Shown here one piece after another: positions 54,117-64,000 of a DNA stretch of 64,000 nucleotides (the stretch's first letter is position 1; each line of letters opens with the position of its first letter). The position numbers and the translations under genes are program-made. Under the pieces are notes generated by a model. That model was not told the origin of the DNA, made no database searches, and worked only from the letters and a program-made list of their open reading frames with translations. Origin of the DNA: Pictodentalium vernedei (taxonomy: Eukaryota > Mollusca > Scaphopoda > Dentaliida > Dentaliidae); contig CM062294.1 in the NCBI GenBank assembly GCA_031216915.1, positions 35,734,936 through 35,798,935 of the forward strand, written 5' to 3'.

Positions 54117-54201
54117 ACGGACTCAATGAATGTTGACAATCTATGTTACAATATACAGATGATCAATATTTCAATATCAGTGATTCGCAATTTTTCTGTC
54201 T

Positions 54202-54440
54202 TTAACCTTTATCCAATGTAACGGCCAAAACTGGCCAGCGCTATTCACAAAAATCGACAATTAATTTTCATTTTTTGTTTCAAAAACATAGGTTATAACC
54301 CCTCTTTGGAACAAGCTCATCGAGCTTGTTTCAATGAGGGATCATAACCTATGTTTTTGAGACAAAAAATGAAAAAAATAGTTATTTCAAGAATTTTGTT
54401 TGCATGTGTCGACTGCATTTCATGTTAGCTTAAGGGTTAA
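54202..54440. mobile_element. MITE family B, copy 1
   Basis: Termini TTAACCTTTATCCAATGTAA and TAAGGGTTAA in inverse. The interior is a long stem: ACATAGGTTAT...GGAACAAGCTCATCGAGCTTGTTTC...ATAACCTATGT. A second copy lies at 60642. Confidence 0.8.
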
Positions 54441-55012
54441 AAGAATGTCATATCTCAAAACAATTATCATTACAGGAAACAAAAATTTTCATTTGCAAAT
54501 AACAACAACCTGCCTGGCCTAAACAAAAATGAGCTTGGGCAATTCCTATCGAAATTATGCGAATCAGGTAAAAAATATATGTAACAGTATACAAAAAGAA
54601 AAAATAATAACTGGCATTTGTACTTGGGGAGGGTCAACCTGGATATGTTGTTGTTGAAACCTTCTCTTGCGGAGGATCCGTAGAAAAACAAGTTTCAGTT
54701 CATAAAAAAATGAATCCTTGCCAGGCTATTTACTATATGATTTGAACATGAGCTACATTATTGTGTAAGGTAATAGAATTCAATTTTGTTAGGTAAGTTA
54801 TTTTATTACAAATTATTGGAAAGAACATGTACACACTCTCCAATAATTTGTCAGATTTCAAAGATCGCCAGTGAGGAAAATGATAAGGTATAAATATGTG
54901 AATAGAAAGGTTTTCTCTTTAAAGGTGTTTTGGACAGGTATCATTTGAGAAGAAAATATTTACATCTACTTTAACTGGCTGATATATTTCTGTTTAGGTT
55001 TGGTAAGGCTTA

Positions 55013-55491
55013 CAGGGACCGACCTGGGCATGCGCCAGTGCGTATTTGGTTCTGAAACATCAGGACCTGGCTCTTAAATCTCAGAAACAGGCTTCTCAGT
55101 TGGCGCGTAACTTCTCAGATCATATTTTGATATTCTTTCGATGGATAATCGAGAGAGACACTCTTACATGTATTATATATATGATTATCATTTATCATTG
55201 TTGTAGAGTGCTCAAGTTAATACTTCAAGTCTTAATTACCAAGCATTCATCTTCACTGTGGTTTCTGATCAAGTCTTGGCTGCCTAAATAGGCAGCCAAG
55301 ACTTGATCAGAAACCACAGTGAAGATTAATGTTTGCTATAGTGTACTAAATGGAAATGATGAGAACTATTACAAACTTGCTGTGTGTGTTACAAACAACA
55401 GTGTGACTCCGTAAATTGAAATCTGGCGCATGAATTGAAAAAATAGGCTCCGAGGCTAGAGCGTATTTTAAATAGTCCTGATCGGTCCCTG
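55013..55491. mobile_element. MITE family C, copy 1
   Basis: 479 bp with ends CAGGGACCGACC and ATCGGTCCCTG. The centre is a perfect hairpin of about 38 bp arms (CTGTGGTTTCTGATCAAGTC...GGCAGCC). Flanks GGCTTA and GCTTGT suggest a short, blurred target duplication. Confidence 0.88.
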
Positions 55492-55647
55492 GCTTGTAAC
55501 CATGTGGCCGCATTGTTGCTTAAAGTAGACTTTTGTTGGCAGTATGGGCATGTAAAGCGTTCTGCAACATCAAGGCCATACACATGGACAGGGACTTGCA
55601 AATCAGCACTGGTTGTCCCCACCAGAATTTGTGAATTGGAGACTAAT

Positions 55648-56035
55648 CAGACTTGGGGTCAAATGCAAATGTAGGCATGTTCGATACAGCCTTAAAAATA
55701 TTGTGGGGCCGAAAAATTTTCTGAGTCAAAATAGTGAAAGACAGAAAAAATTTCTAAGTCGAAAGAGTGAAAAAGGGCCATAACTCTGGGAAAAATTAAT
55801 GGACGGAACCCGTTCCTTGTGCACATCCATTCCCCCGTGTGGGTCTACCAGCATATCAAAGGAGATCTAAATCTGACAGATGGCTTAGAAATTGCAATCC
55901 AGAACATACTGAAACCAGAAAAATTGAAATTTTCTAATTCGAAAAAGGCCCATAACTCTAGAAAAATAATGGGACAGACCACGTGGATATTCTTCTGCAA
56001 ACAGGTCCATGAGCATACAAAGAATAAATTAAATC
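55648..56035. repeat. two diverged repeats with CCATAACTCT motif
   Basis: The segment starts with CAGACTTGGGGTCAAATGCA, the same 24 bases that open the element at 56389. It then holds two related blocks with AAAAGGGCCATAACTCTGG and AAAGGCCCATAACTCTAG, followed by AATGG(A/G)ACGGAAC-like text. Non-coding. Confidence 0.55.
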
Positions 56036-56388
56036 CAGGGACCGACCTGGGCATGCGCCAGTGCGTATTTGGTTCTGAAACATCAGGACCTGGCTCTTAA
56101 ATCTCAGAAATAGACTTCTCAGTTGGCGCGTAACTTCTCAGATCATATTTTGATATTCTTTCGATGGACAATCGAGAGAGACACTCTTACATGTATTATA
56201 TATATGATTATCATTTATCATTGTTGTAGAGTGCTTAAGTTAATACTTCAAGTCTTAATTACCAAGCATTAATCTTCACTGTGGTTTCTGATCAAGTCTT
56301 GGCTGCCTAAATAGGCAGCCAAGACTTGATCAGAAACCACAGTGAAGATTAATGTTTGCTATAGTGTACTAAATGAAAATGATGAGAG
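56036..56388. mobile_element. MITE family C, copy 2 (3' truncated)
   Basis: Identical in order to copy 1 from CAGGGACCGACC to the central hairpin and beyond, but cut off after AATGATGAGAG by the next element. Confidence 0.88.
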
Positions 56389-57257
56389 CAGACTTGGGGT
56401 CAAATGCAAATGCATTTGCATTTAAATGCATTTAAATTCGTGATTTCAAGTATTTGCATTTGAATATTTTAGAAGCAAGTATTTGCATTTTCATTTGAAA
56501 GAAAAAGTATTTGAAATTTCAAATACTTTCCAAATACATTTCAAATACTTTTGTCTTAACTCCATAAATTGAACTTTGCATTTGTTACTCAACAGATTAA
56601 TTATATATATCTTGTTTTACACAGTTGGCTGGAAAGGGAATTCCTTCTTGTTAATTAATTTGTTTGTCCAGTCTGAAGAAATCTTGAACTTGGAAGATTA
56701 CTGTGCTGATAAAGTGTGTTCATACAAACTGTGACAAGAGGCACAGCATGGTGTAATAAATGACCATCCATTAAGTCTTTTGAATCAACTGAAGTAGCAT
56801 ATTTTTTTATCAGAATACAGTCTAGGGCATAACACAGGTGGAAAGTGGATTGAGGAACACTCATTCAACACTGGGTGAAAAATTATACAGCACAGCTACA
56901 AGAGAAATTACATGCCAAGCAGAAGAAATTGAATATTATTTTCTGTAACTGAACAAACTGAATTTTTTGATCAGTCGTCAAAAGACCATTCTAAGCTTTT
57001 GGTTTTTTAGAGGGGATTATAGATTAGGACCCTTGTTATTACTCGAGATAAAAACCTATTGATTAATTTATTCATTCAACACTTAGTCCATACACTTTAT
57101 TATGCTTGCAACAATATTCAAGTCTTCTTCCTCTGAATGTATTTGAAAGTATTTGAATTGATTTTCAAATGCATTTGCATTTGAACAATTTCAGCTGCAT
57201 TTGCATTTGAAAAGTATTTGCATTTGCATTTAAATACTTTCCAAAGTATTTGACCCC
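56389..57257. mobile_element. AT-rich element with ATGCAAAT-type termini
   Basis: Begins GGGGTCAAATGCAAATGC and ends TTTCCAAAGTATTTGACCCC; the ends are inverted with respect to each other over GGGGTCAAAT and both run into TATTTGCATTTGCATTT blocks. The interior is AT-rich without reading frames. The termini contain repeated ATGCAAAT/ATTTGCAT words, the POU octamer motif. Confidence 0.65.
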
Positions 57258-57391
57258 ATGTATGATTGGAGTTGAGAAAACCACAAGCAGAGAGAACAGG
57301 TACAGTTATGTTGAGAAATAACCATTTATAAAAAATAAATCACATTATTTACTATCCTATTTCATGCATGCCTAGCACAGTGTGACACCTC

Positions 57392-57661
57392 TACAGTACG
57401 TGGGGGGGGGGGGGGGGGGATTTTAACTAAATCCTGCATGGAGTGGTGTAATCACCCAAAGTATGACTTTCAGACTCTGTGCATATAGACAAAAAACACA
57501 AGCAATGTTTCAGACAATGGACTTTTGGGTTTAACCCAGAGGTCCATTGGCTGGAACTTTGCTAGTGCTTGTTATGCTTTGCAACAAATTTGCAACTACT
57601 GTATGGGTGGAATCTCCACTTCATGGGTGATTTGGTGTTAATACACTCTACATGCACTGTA
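57392..57661. mobile_element. MITE family A, copy 4
   Basis: Ends TACAGTACGTGG and CATGCACTGTA. An 18-base G run at 57402-57419 replaces the GAGAGTGTAT of other copies, so the run expanded after insertion. The central palindrome is partly degraded. Confidence 0.88.
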
Positions 57662-58368
57662 CACCGAAAGGTGAGAATCAGGTCTGTTAATTACTGTGGA
57701 TTTGTGAGGTAAGAATTGATCATATAAATTGTTTAATGGGGATGTGAATGGATAATCAATTTTGTGAGGTCAACACATTATTGTTTATCCAAGTTCAAAG
57801 AACATGCAATATTTACTGTAAGGCTGATTTGTGAGAAATTATTCACCTAGTGTTTGTTGAATAGGATAATGTAAGCTGATAATTCTACAGCTGTTTATGT
57901 ACTAATCGGGTTAACTAGTTGAGTGCTAAATTATTTTTTAAGTGGTTTGAAACCTTAGTATTTTTTTTAATATGGATGTAATACATCCAACAAGGGAACT
58001 TTTTAGTTGAGCACAATTTTGTTGATGAGCAAATGTTTTGTTACAGTTTTAAATAAATATTTATGTTCTTCTGCTTGGAAAACAATAAGCCAATGCAAAC
58101 AATGTAAAGCCACTAAAATTAATTTCCACACTTTTCAGGAGAGCCAGGATTGTGGCTCCTAGCACTCAGTCAGTTAAATAAAATGGAAAGCGCTACTAAA
58201 CAAGTCTCAATTGATGAAAGTAAGGCTACAATCTGCCTAATTAGGGCCTAATCTAAGTGCATATATACACCACAAATAGATTTTTATAGTTTGAAATTTT
58301 CACATCTTTGAATGATAATTTCTTATAAAGAAAGTACTCTTTCGATTCTCAAGACTATCACTATTTTT
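57662..58368. other. non-coding, no gene seen
   Basis: AT-rich intron sequence without repeats shared in the window. Confidence 0.5.
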
Positions 58369-60640
58369 AGCTCATCTTGACAAAGTCAAACTGAGCTAAT
58401 CTAATCGCTTCCCGTCCGTCGTCCGTCAACACCATGTTTTGGTCTTCTCCTCCAAAGCCACTGGGCCAATTCAAGTGAAAGTTAGTGTGAGTGATGGTCC
58501 CAAAGGGGCATTTCATTTTTGTTCAACTCTGTTCTCCTTCCTCTCGCCTATCTGTTCTGACTCTTGTGAAGTCGAATACCTACCAACATCCATCACATCC
58601 ATCTTGAAGAGTGTACATACACAATATTGTTTTAATTATTCATAAGTTTGCTTTGCCATTGCATGCACATTTTGGTAACTTTTTGTAAATATTTGTAAAG
58701 ATAATCTGAAATTTTCAAATGTATATTAAGGAAAGGATATTATCTAAGTGCTAGGCACTTGTTATCCAATCCATTTTGTTATACAAATAAAATATGTTTA
58801 ATAAAATAAAAAACTCAGCATGCCCAGCCCCATAGGGAGTGGTGGGGAAATTGGAAAATGCTCCAAAATATTTTTAAAATCTTCTTCTCAAGAACCAGTG
58901 TGTACAATGACTTGATATTTGCTATGTAGCTTCCATATGAGGTGTAGAATCAAGTTTGTTCAAACGAAGTTCGTAAAGTAATATTTGGCTTTGTAATAGG
59001 AGGGGTAAGATTTTTGGCCCCGCTCAAAATTTCTATTTTCTGAACCGATGGTCCGGTATGAACCAAATTTGGTTTGTGGTAGTATCGGGTCATAAGTACT
59101 TGACCCATGCAAAAAAAAAAAAAAAAATTCCCGCATCCCCATGGGAACCCTGGGAGCTAAAAATAGAAATATTTTCAAAACGCCCATATTTCCCAAACCC
59201 CATGGAACAGAGAGCTTTTATTTGGTATGAAGTATCCTTACGACCAGTAGAATTGAATGGTAAAAAAAAAATGCCATCGGTTATGTTAGGGTGTTCTGTA
59301 ATGGGCACGAAAAAATGCTGAGGTCAGCATATTTGCAAAAATTTTAAAAAATCTTTTCTCCAGAACCAATCATCAGAATCTTTTGTATACAACATTCATA
59401 GGGGGGGGGGGGGGGGGGGGGGGGGGTGGGTTCAGATAAAAGTTTGTAAGAAATAAAGCTCATTGGTTCATATTTGGGCTCTCTGCAGGAGCCCGAAGTT
59501 TTAACATAGGGTAATATGGGGAATATTCTTTAAAAATCTTCTTCTTCAGAACCACCCGTCAGAATCTTTTAATATTTGGTATACATCATTGTTATGAGGA
59601 TCAGATTCTATATTGGTCAAACCAAGTCTCTAGGTTAATATTTGGGCTTCCTAGGGAAGCCCAAATTTTATCTTTGTTCAATATGGAGGGTAATTTAAAA
59701 AAATCTTCTTCTTCAGATCCATCAGTCAGAATGCTTTGATATTTGGTATGCAACATCTCTATGGGGGTCAGATTCAAGTTTGTTCAAATCAAATTCCTAG
59801 GTATATATTTGGGCTCACTATGGTAGCCCAAATTTTTACTTAGTGCAATATGAGAAAATTTCTTTAAAATCTTCTTCTTCAGATCCACCAGTCGGAATGC
59901 TTTTATATTTGGTACACAACATCTCTAGGGGGGTCAGATTCCAAGTTGTTCAATTCGAGTGCCTAGGTTAATATTTGGGCTCCATATGGGAACATGAAAT
60001 TTAACTTAGTACAATATGAGGGAATTTCTTCAAAAATCTTCTTCTTCAGATTCACTTGTCAGAATGCTTTCACATTTGGTATACAACATCTCTAGGGGGG
60101 GGGGGGGGGGGGGGGGTCAGATTCAAGTTTGTTCAAATCGGATCCATAGGTCAATATTTGGGCTCTCTATGGTAGCCTAAATTTGAATTTAGTGCAATTC
60201 GAAGAAATTTCTTTACAATTTCTCTTCTTCAGATCCAACAGTAGGAATGCTTTCATATTCGGTACACAACATCTCTAGGAAGTCAGATTTAACTGTGTTC
60301 AAATCAAGCGCCTGGGTTAATATTTGGGCTCTCTATGGGAGCCGGAATTGGCCATTTTGCTGAAGAATTAAAAATTTTGTATTCAGTACCCTCTAGAGGT
60401 ACTAAGATTAATCCACATAGGTTGTATCAAGGGGCTTCATAGGGGAGCTCTACATTTTACTTATGATCAACTGAAGAAAAGGCATGATGCCCAGATTATT
60501 TTTGTCACTCCTGAGGCACTCAAGGATTGACAGTGTAGCCTATGGAGATGGCTTGCTTAATGTAGACTCATTCTTGGACTCTGTTTAAATTGTGTTCTGT
60601 ACAAGATGAGCGCTTCAGGCCCCGTGGGGCCTCTTGTTCT
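58369..60640. repeat. complex repeat element with AGCTCATCTTG ends
   Basis: AGCTCATCTTG at 58369 is mirrored by CAAGATGAGCG at 60602, near the palindrome GGCCCCGTGGGGCC. The interior is made of degenerate tandem units with TCTTCTTCTTCAGA, CAACATCTCTAGGGGG and TTTGGGCTC. From memory, text of this type (long CTTCTTCTCAAGAACCA repeats) is common in molluscan genomes; that is weak taxonomic evidence only. Confidence 0.55.
59330..60360. repeat. ~165 bp degenerate tandem repeat, 6 units
   Basis: CTTCTTCTTCAGA recurs near 59540, 59704, 59868, 60040 and 60225, each followed by TTTGGTATACAACATCTCTA and a G run, then GTCAGATTCAAG and a TATTTGGGCTCTCTATGG block. In two units the G run has grown to 26 (59401-59426) and 22 bases (60095-60116) where sister units have five to seven. 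Confidence 0.8.
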
Positions 60641-60641
60641 C

Positions 60642-60838
60642 TTAACCCTTTACCCAATGTAATGGCCAAAACCGACCAGTGCTGTTCACAATTCAATTTT
60701 CATTATTTTTTGTCTCAAAACCATAGCTTATGACACCTCATTGGAACGGGTTCATTGAGCTCGTTCCAATGAGTGGTCACAAGCTATGGTTTTGATGCAA
60801 AAAGTCAAAAAAAGTAGTTACTCAAGAATTTTATTGTA
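60642..60838. mobile_element. MITE family B, copy 2 (right end lost)
   Basis: Starts TTAACCCTTTACCCAATGTAA and keeps the stem ACCATAGCTTATGAC...GTCACAAGCTATGGT with the GGAACGGGTTCATTGAGCTC centre. It stops close to the splice acceptor of the next exon. Confidence 0.78.
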
Positions 60839-60881
60839 CTTTGAAAAATGTGCCTCATGTTCTTGTTCTTTCTTTATCAAA

Positions 60882-62689
60882 GGTAAAAGACGACGACTAA
60901 ACCCAACACCAAAGAAAGCTTTCAAGTCACATGACATGACAAAGGGAATGTCATTTACAGAGTTTTTAGGAAACCTTAAAGAAGTTTCCCCTCAAGCTGT
61001 TACTTTGGCTGAAAGAAGTGTTGTCAGAAATCCAGTGTTTTTAAAAGAAGAGACAGTATCTCAACTTCCAAAATTGATCACTGAAATTGCTGTAGAATCT
61101 GATGATGTGGCCAGCTTTTTGGTTGAGGTGAATAATCCACTTTCATTGGGACAAAGAATTAACATTGAATTTCATACTAGTGTGGACCAGTCAAAGAGAA
61201 GGTAGAATTACAGCATCAAATTTTCATGATGTTTACACAAGGATGGAGACTGTTAAAAGAAAACCTGATGCTGACTGTACAAATCTAATAAGCAGGTTGT
61301 TGAACTATAAACCTGCTCCTTCAGAGCTTCCTGCATTGAAGTATGGAACAACATGCTGTAAAAGAATACTGTACAATTAAAAAAAAAGAAGGGCACAGAA
61401 AATTTACATTTCTGGAAAGTGGACTACATGTTCATGAAAAATACCAGTTTATAGGTGCAAGCCCTGATGGTATGTTGTCTTGTGAATGTCATGGTGAAGG
61501 TCTCCTTGAGGTAAAGTGTCCATTTTCAGTTTCGTTTCAAGCACCGAAAGTTGAATATCTTGATTTTATGTGTTTAGATAGTGATGGAAAACCTAAACTC
61601 TCCTCTACCCACAAGTATTTTGATCAGGTGCAGGGTCAGATGGGTGTTCTTGGGAAAAAGTACTGTGATTTTTTTGTGTTCTCACACCATGGAAACATAC
61701 TGATCAATATTTTGTTTGATGAAAACAGGTGGATGAATCTTCTAAGTGCTCTTTTAGTTTTTTTCCCAAAGTTTTTAGCTCCAGAACTGAAGAACCAGAC
61801 CATAAAAACTCAAATGCATTTAGAAACTGAAAAGCCTTCAATCTCACAAGTTCATACAGAGTCAATGGATAGTTCCTCTTCTTTACCCAAAACATGTGTT
61901 ACTGGCAAAGATTCAACATTAAAGGAATCTGTGTCTCAAACTAAAGTTAAAGGCAAAAGTAGGGTTGTTGGTGAAGGTAAAGGTAAACAGGGACCGATCA
62001 GGACTATTTAAAATACGCTCTAGCCTCGGAGCCTATTTTTTCAATTCATGCACCAGATTTCAATTTACAGAGTCACACTGCTGTTTGTAACACACACTGC
62101 AAGTATGTAATAGCTCTCATCATTTTCATTTAGTACACTATAGCAAACATTAATCTTCACTGTGGTTTCTGATCAAGTCTTGGCTGCCTAAAAAGGCAGC
62201 CAAGACTTGATCAGAAACCACAGTGAAGATTAATGCTTGGTAATTAAGAATTGAAGTATTAGCTTAAGCACTCTACAAAAATGATAAATGATAATCATAT
62301 ATATAATACATGTAAGCGTGTCTCTCTCGATTATCCATCGAAAGAATATCAAAATATGATCTGAGAAGTTACGCGCCAACTGAGAAGCCTATGTCTGAGA
62401 TTTAAGAGCCAGGTTCTGATGTTTCAGAACCAAATACGCACTGGCGCATGCCCAGGTCGGTCCCTGGGTAAAATGCAAAAACTAAAGGTGATTCCAGCAT
62501 TGTGCAGTGAGTGCAATCAGAAGTGCAAGGAAGTTGATGAAATAATTTCTGATGCAGACAATAGTATTCAGTGTGAGAAATGTAAATTTTGGATACATTG
62601 GGGGTGTTGTGGAATAAACTCATAATCTGATGAGTTACAGGAGGAAGAATGGATCTGCCAGAAGTGTATTAGTGGCCTGTTATCCAGTT
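60882..62689 (+). pseudogene. second coding island: YqaJ-type nuclease and PHD finger
   Basis: The acceptor is probably TTCTTTCTTTATCAAAG before 60882. The exon starts GKRRRLNPTPKKAF. After shifts near 61195 and 61340 the YqaJ-like PD-(D/E)XK nuclease reads EGRITASNFHDVYT, MEQHAVKEYCTI, then FIGASPDGML (catalytic Asp), LLEVKCPFS (E-x-K) and YFDQVQGQMGVLGKKYCDFF, the order seen in lambda-exonuclease-type enzymes. A Ser/Lys-rich linker follows to about 61987, where MITE C copy 3 is inserted. Beyond it the frame resumes with a PHD finger: CSECNQKC, SIQCEKCKFWIHWGCC and, after a TAA at 62620, EEEWICQKC. The stop is at 62687-62689. Confidence 0.75.
61988..62466. mobile_element. MITE family C, copy 3 (inverted)
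   Basis: 479 bp, opposite orientation to copies 1 and 2. Left end CAGGGACCGATC, right end GGTCGGTCCCTG. GGTAAA flanks both sides (61982-61987 and 62467-62472), a 6-bp target duplication. The insertion separates the YqaJ part from the PHD part in one reading frame. Confidence 0.92.
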
Positions 62690-63645
62690 GAGGTTTCCAT
62701 GTCCTGTTTTGGGAATGTTCGTATTTGTAGACATGTTTTGTTTTGTTCCAATTCAAAGCTGGCAGGATTTTGAATCATACCAGTACAGATCCCAGTTGGA
62801 GTCCATACAAAGTGGAAGATCCATCACCAAAATGTGTATTCATAGATATTGTTTTACAGTCTACACAAGCTGATTTGTACGGTCCTTCAACTGGTTGAGG
62901 GCTAGTTTATTTTTGGTGGTCAGAATTTGTTCATCAAAATTTATTTATTTCAAATTATTGGAGAGTGCCTACAAAACAAATTTATATGAACAAAATATTG
63001 TTTGCGATTGACTGAATATGGAATATGAGCAAGGAAATATTGGCTATTGCTCTAGTAGTCTCATTTTTAGCAAAGCCCTCATAGTGGCTTCAGGCACCTA
63101 ACCAGTTATGCAGGTGTTTATACATATATATCCAACACATTCTTCTTGCCAGTGTTGTAGAAAGTTGAGGACCCAACAAGCTAAACTGCTTTTATGGACA
63201 CCAACCATATGCATAACTAACTACTCAGTGGTCCTTAAACTGCAGATTTGCCTGTTGAGTCACAAGTTTCTACTGGCTGCCAGATACGGTCAGTTGTTGA
63301 TGTCCATTTACATTGTATAGCATAATTAAAATTTTAACCAGTGGACCTGCTAGTGGAATCCAGAAATCACCTTTGACTTACATCATTACATGTACAGTAC
63401 ACATTGAAATAAGTTGTGGAATAACTACTAGACTGTATAAAATATTCATCTTCAACTACACCAATAACACAAGAAACTGACATCTTTTTCTGGAAAGCTC
63501 TCACAGAGAGCTTTCCAGAAAATGGTGTCAGGTTCTTGTGTTATTGGTGTAGTTGCAGTGGGAGAGGTAGTTTATTGTGGTTATGCATCAAACTTTGATT
63601 TGTACTATATTTGTAAGCATATGATTGTACCTAGTACCGTGAAAT
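62690..63645. other. non-coding, one hairpin
   Basis: No gene seen. Open frames of 60-70 codons have no known domain. Confidence 0.5.
63453..63555. repeat. long hairpin
   Basis: CAACTACACCAATAACACAA and GAAAGCTCT arms pair with the inverse at 63500-63555 around a CACAG loop, with a small internal mismatch patch. It looks like a foldback MITE core or small-RNA precursor. Single copy in the window. Confidence 0.8.
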
Positions 63646-63906
63646 TACAGTACGTGGAGAGTGGATTATAACCAAATCACCTGCGGAGTGGAGTTGTCAC
63701 CCAAAATATCACTTCCAAATTCTGTACATATGAACAAAAAACACAAGCAATGTTTCAGTCAATGGACCTCCGGGATAAACCCGGAGGTCCATTGGCTGAA
63801 ACTTTGCTTGTGATTGTTATGCTTTGCAACAAATTTGCAATTATTGTTCGGGTCGAATCTCCACTCTGTGGGTGATTTAGTGATGATACACCCTCCACAT
63901 ACTGTA
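63646..63906. mobile_element. MITE family A, copy 5
   Basis: Full-length 261 bp. Left TACAGTACGTGGAGAGTG, right CCCTCCACATACTGTA, centre CCTCCGGGATAAACCCGGAGG. Confidence 0.92.
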
Positions 63907-64000
63907 TACTTAAATGAAGTCTTTTTCCCAGGGATTTAATATTTAGCTGACTACTACCTTGTACCCTTCATTTATCATCATGAAGTCTTTTTTCCAGAGA

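Larger units (their letters stand above)
52789..62689 (+). other. split SAP-SWIM-YqaJ-PHD nuclease gene (broken)
   Basis: Two coding islands in the same orientation, 7.5 kb apart, complement each other: SAP domain and SWIM-type Cys pair up to a GTAAGT donor at 53398, and YqaJ-type nuclease plus PHD finger from an acceptor near 60881. I treat them as one gene interrupted by an intron filled with MITEs. Invertebrate genomes contain multi-copy proteins with SWIM and YqaJ modules, from memory. Several frameshifts and stops make this copy a pseudogene. It may be a transposon-like or virus-derived family or a host gene; the sequence does not decide. Confidence 0.6.

Noticed and set aside
55819..56100. 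93-codon frame over repeat 55.8 kb and MITE C
   Set aside because: It spans an element boundary; chance frame.

Overview
The window reads as intergenic or intronic DNA of a multicellular animal, most probably a marine invertebrate (a mollusc-like or deuterostome genome; the species cannot be fixed from sequence alone). The evidence is an AT-rich base composition, spliceosomal signals, no operons, and a load of eukaryote-specific transposons: Ty3/gypsy LTR elements, CR1/Jockey-type LINEs with a 2A-like peptide, a tyrosine-recombinase (Ngaro/DIRS-type) retroelement, a Tc1-type transposon and several palindromic MITE families. No rRNA, tRNA, CRISPR or bacterial-style gene was seen. Nearly every coding region is a broken transposon gene.

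Layout. 1-3.1 kb: decayed gypsy element 1 (PR-RT-RH-IN). 3.5-4.1 kb: small tandem duplications with hairpins. 4.97-13.79 kb: gypsy element 2, complete with two LTRs, primer-binding site, polypurine tract, gag, pol and a separate zinc-finger ORF3; it sits inside a TATG microsatellite. 14.3-18.0 kb: CR1-like LINE 1 with an intact 2A-like motif. 19.3-23.9 kb (minus): Ngaro-like element (RT-RH, tyrosine recombinase, SGNH hydrolase) split by a Tc1-type transposon and by a MITE. 25.1-37.4 kb: gypsy element 3. Its gag/protease junction is replaced by about 4.8 kb of inverted tandem arrays; its pol ends in a PHD finger, followed by a zinc-finger ORF and an ORF with a TatD-type metal-dependent nuclease domain. 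38.0-41.2 kb: TTAA-flanked element without recognisable transposase. 44.6-47.8 kb: decayed LINE 2 (degenerate 2A, hAT-like insertion). 48.0-51.9 kb (minus): LINE 3. 52.8-62.7 kb: a broken split gene encoding SAP, SWIM-type, YqaJ/PD-(D/E)XK nuclease and PHD finger modules, with a 7.5 kb intron packed with MITEs and low-copy repeats. 62.7-64 kb: non-coding with a hairpin and one more MITE.

How the parts relate. The window is a stratified transposon deposit: DNA transposons and MITEs lie inside retroelements and inside the YqaJ gene, often at points where removing the insert would leave the host frame continuous. The most unusual items are the TatD-nuclease and PHD cargo of gypsy element 3, the splice-acceptor-preceded zinc-finger ORF shared by gypsy elements 2 and 3, the SAP-SWIM-YqaJ-PHD nuclease gene, and the large inverted 97-98 bp array. 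All family calls were made by eye from motifs; no database search was possible.
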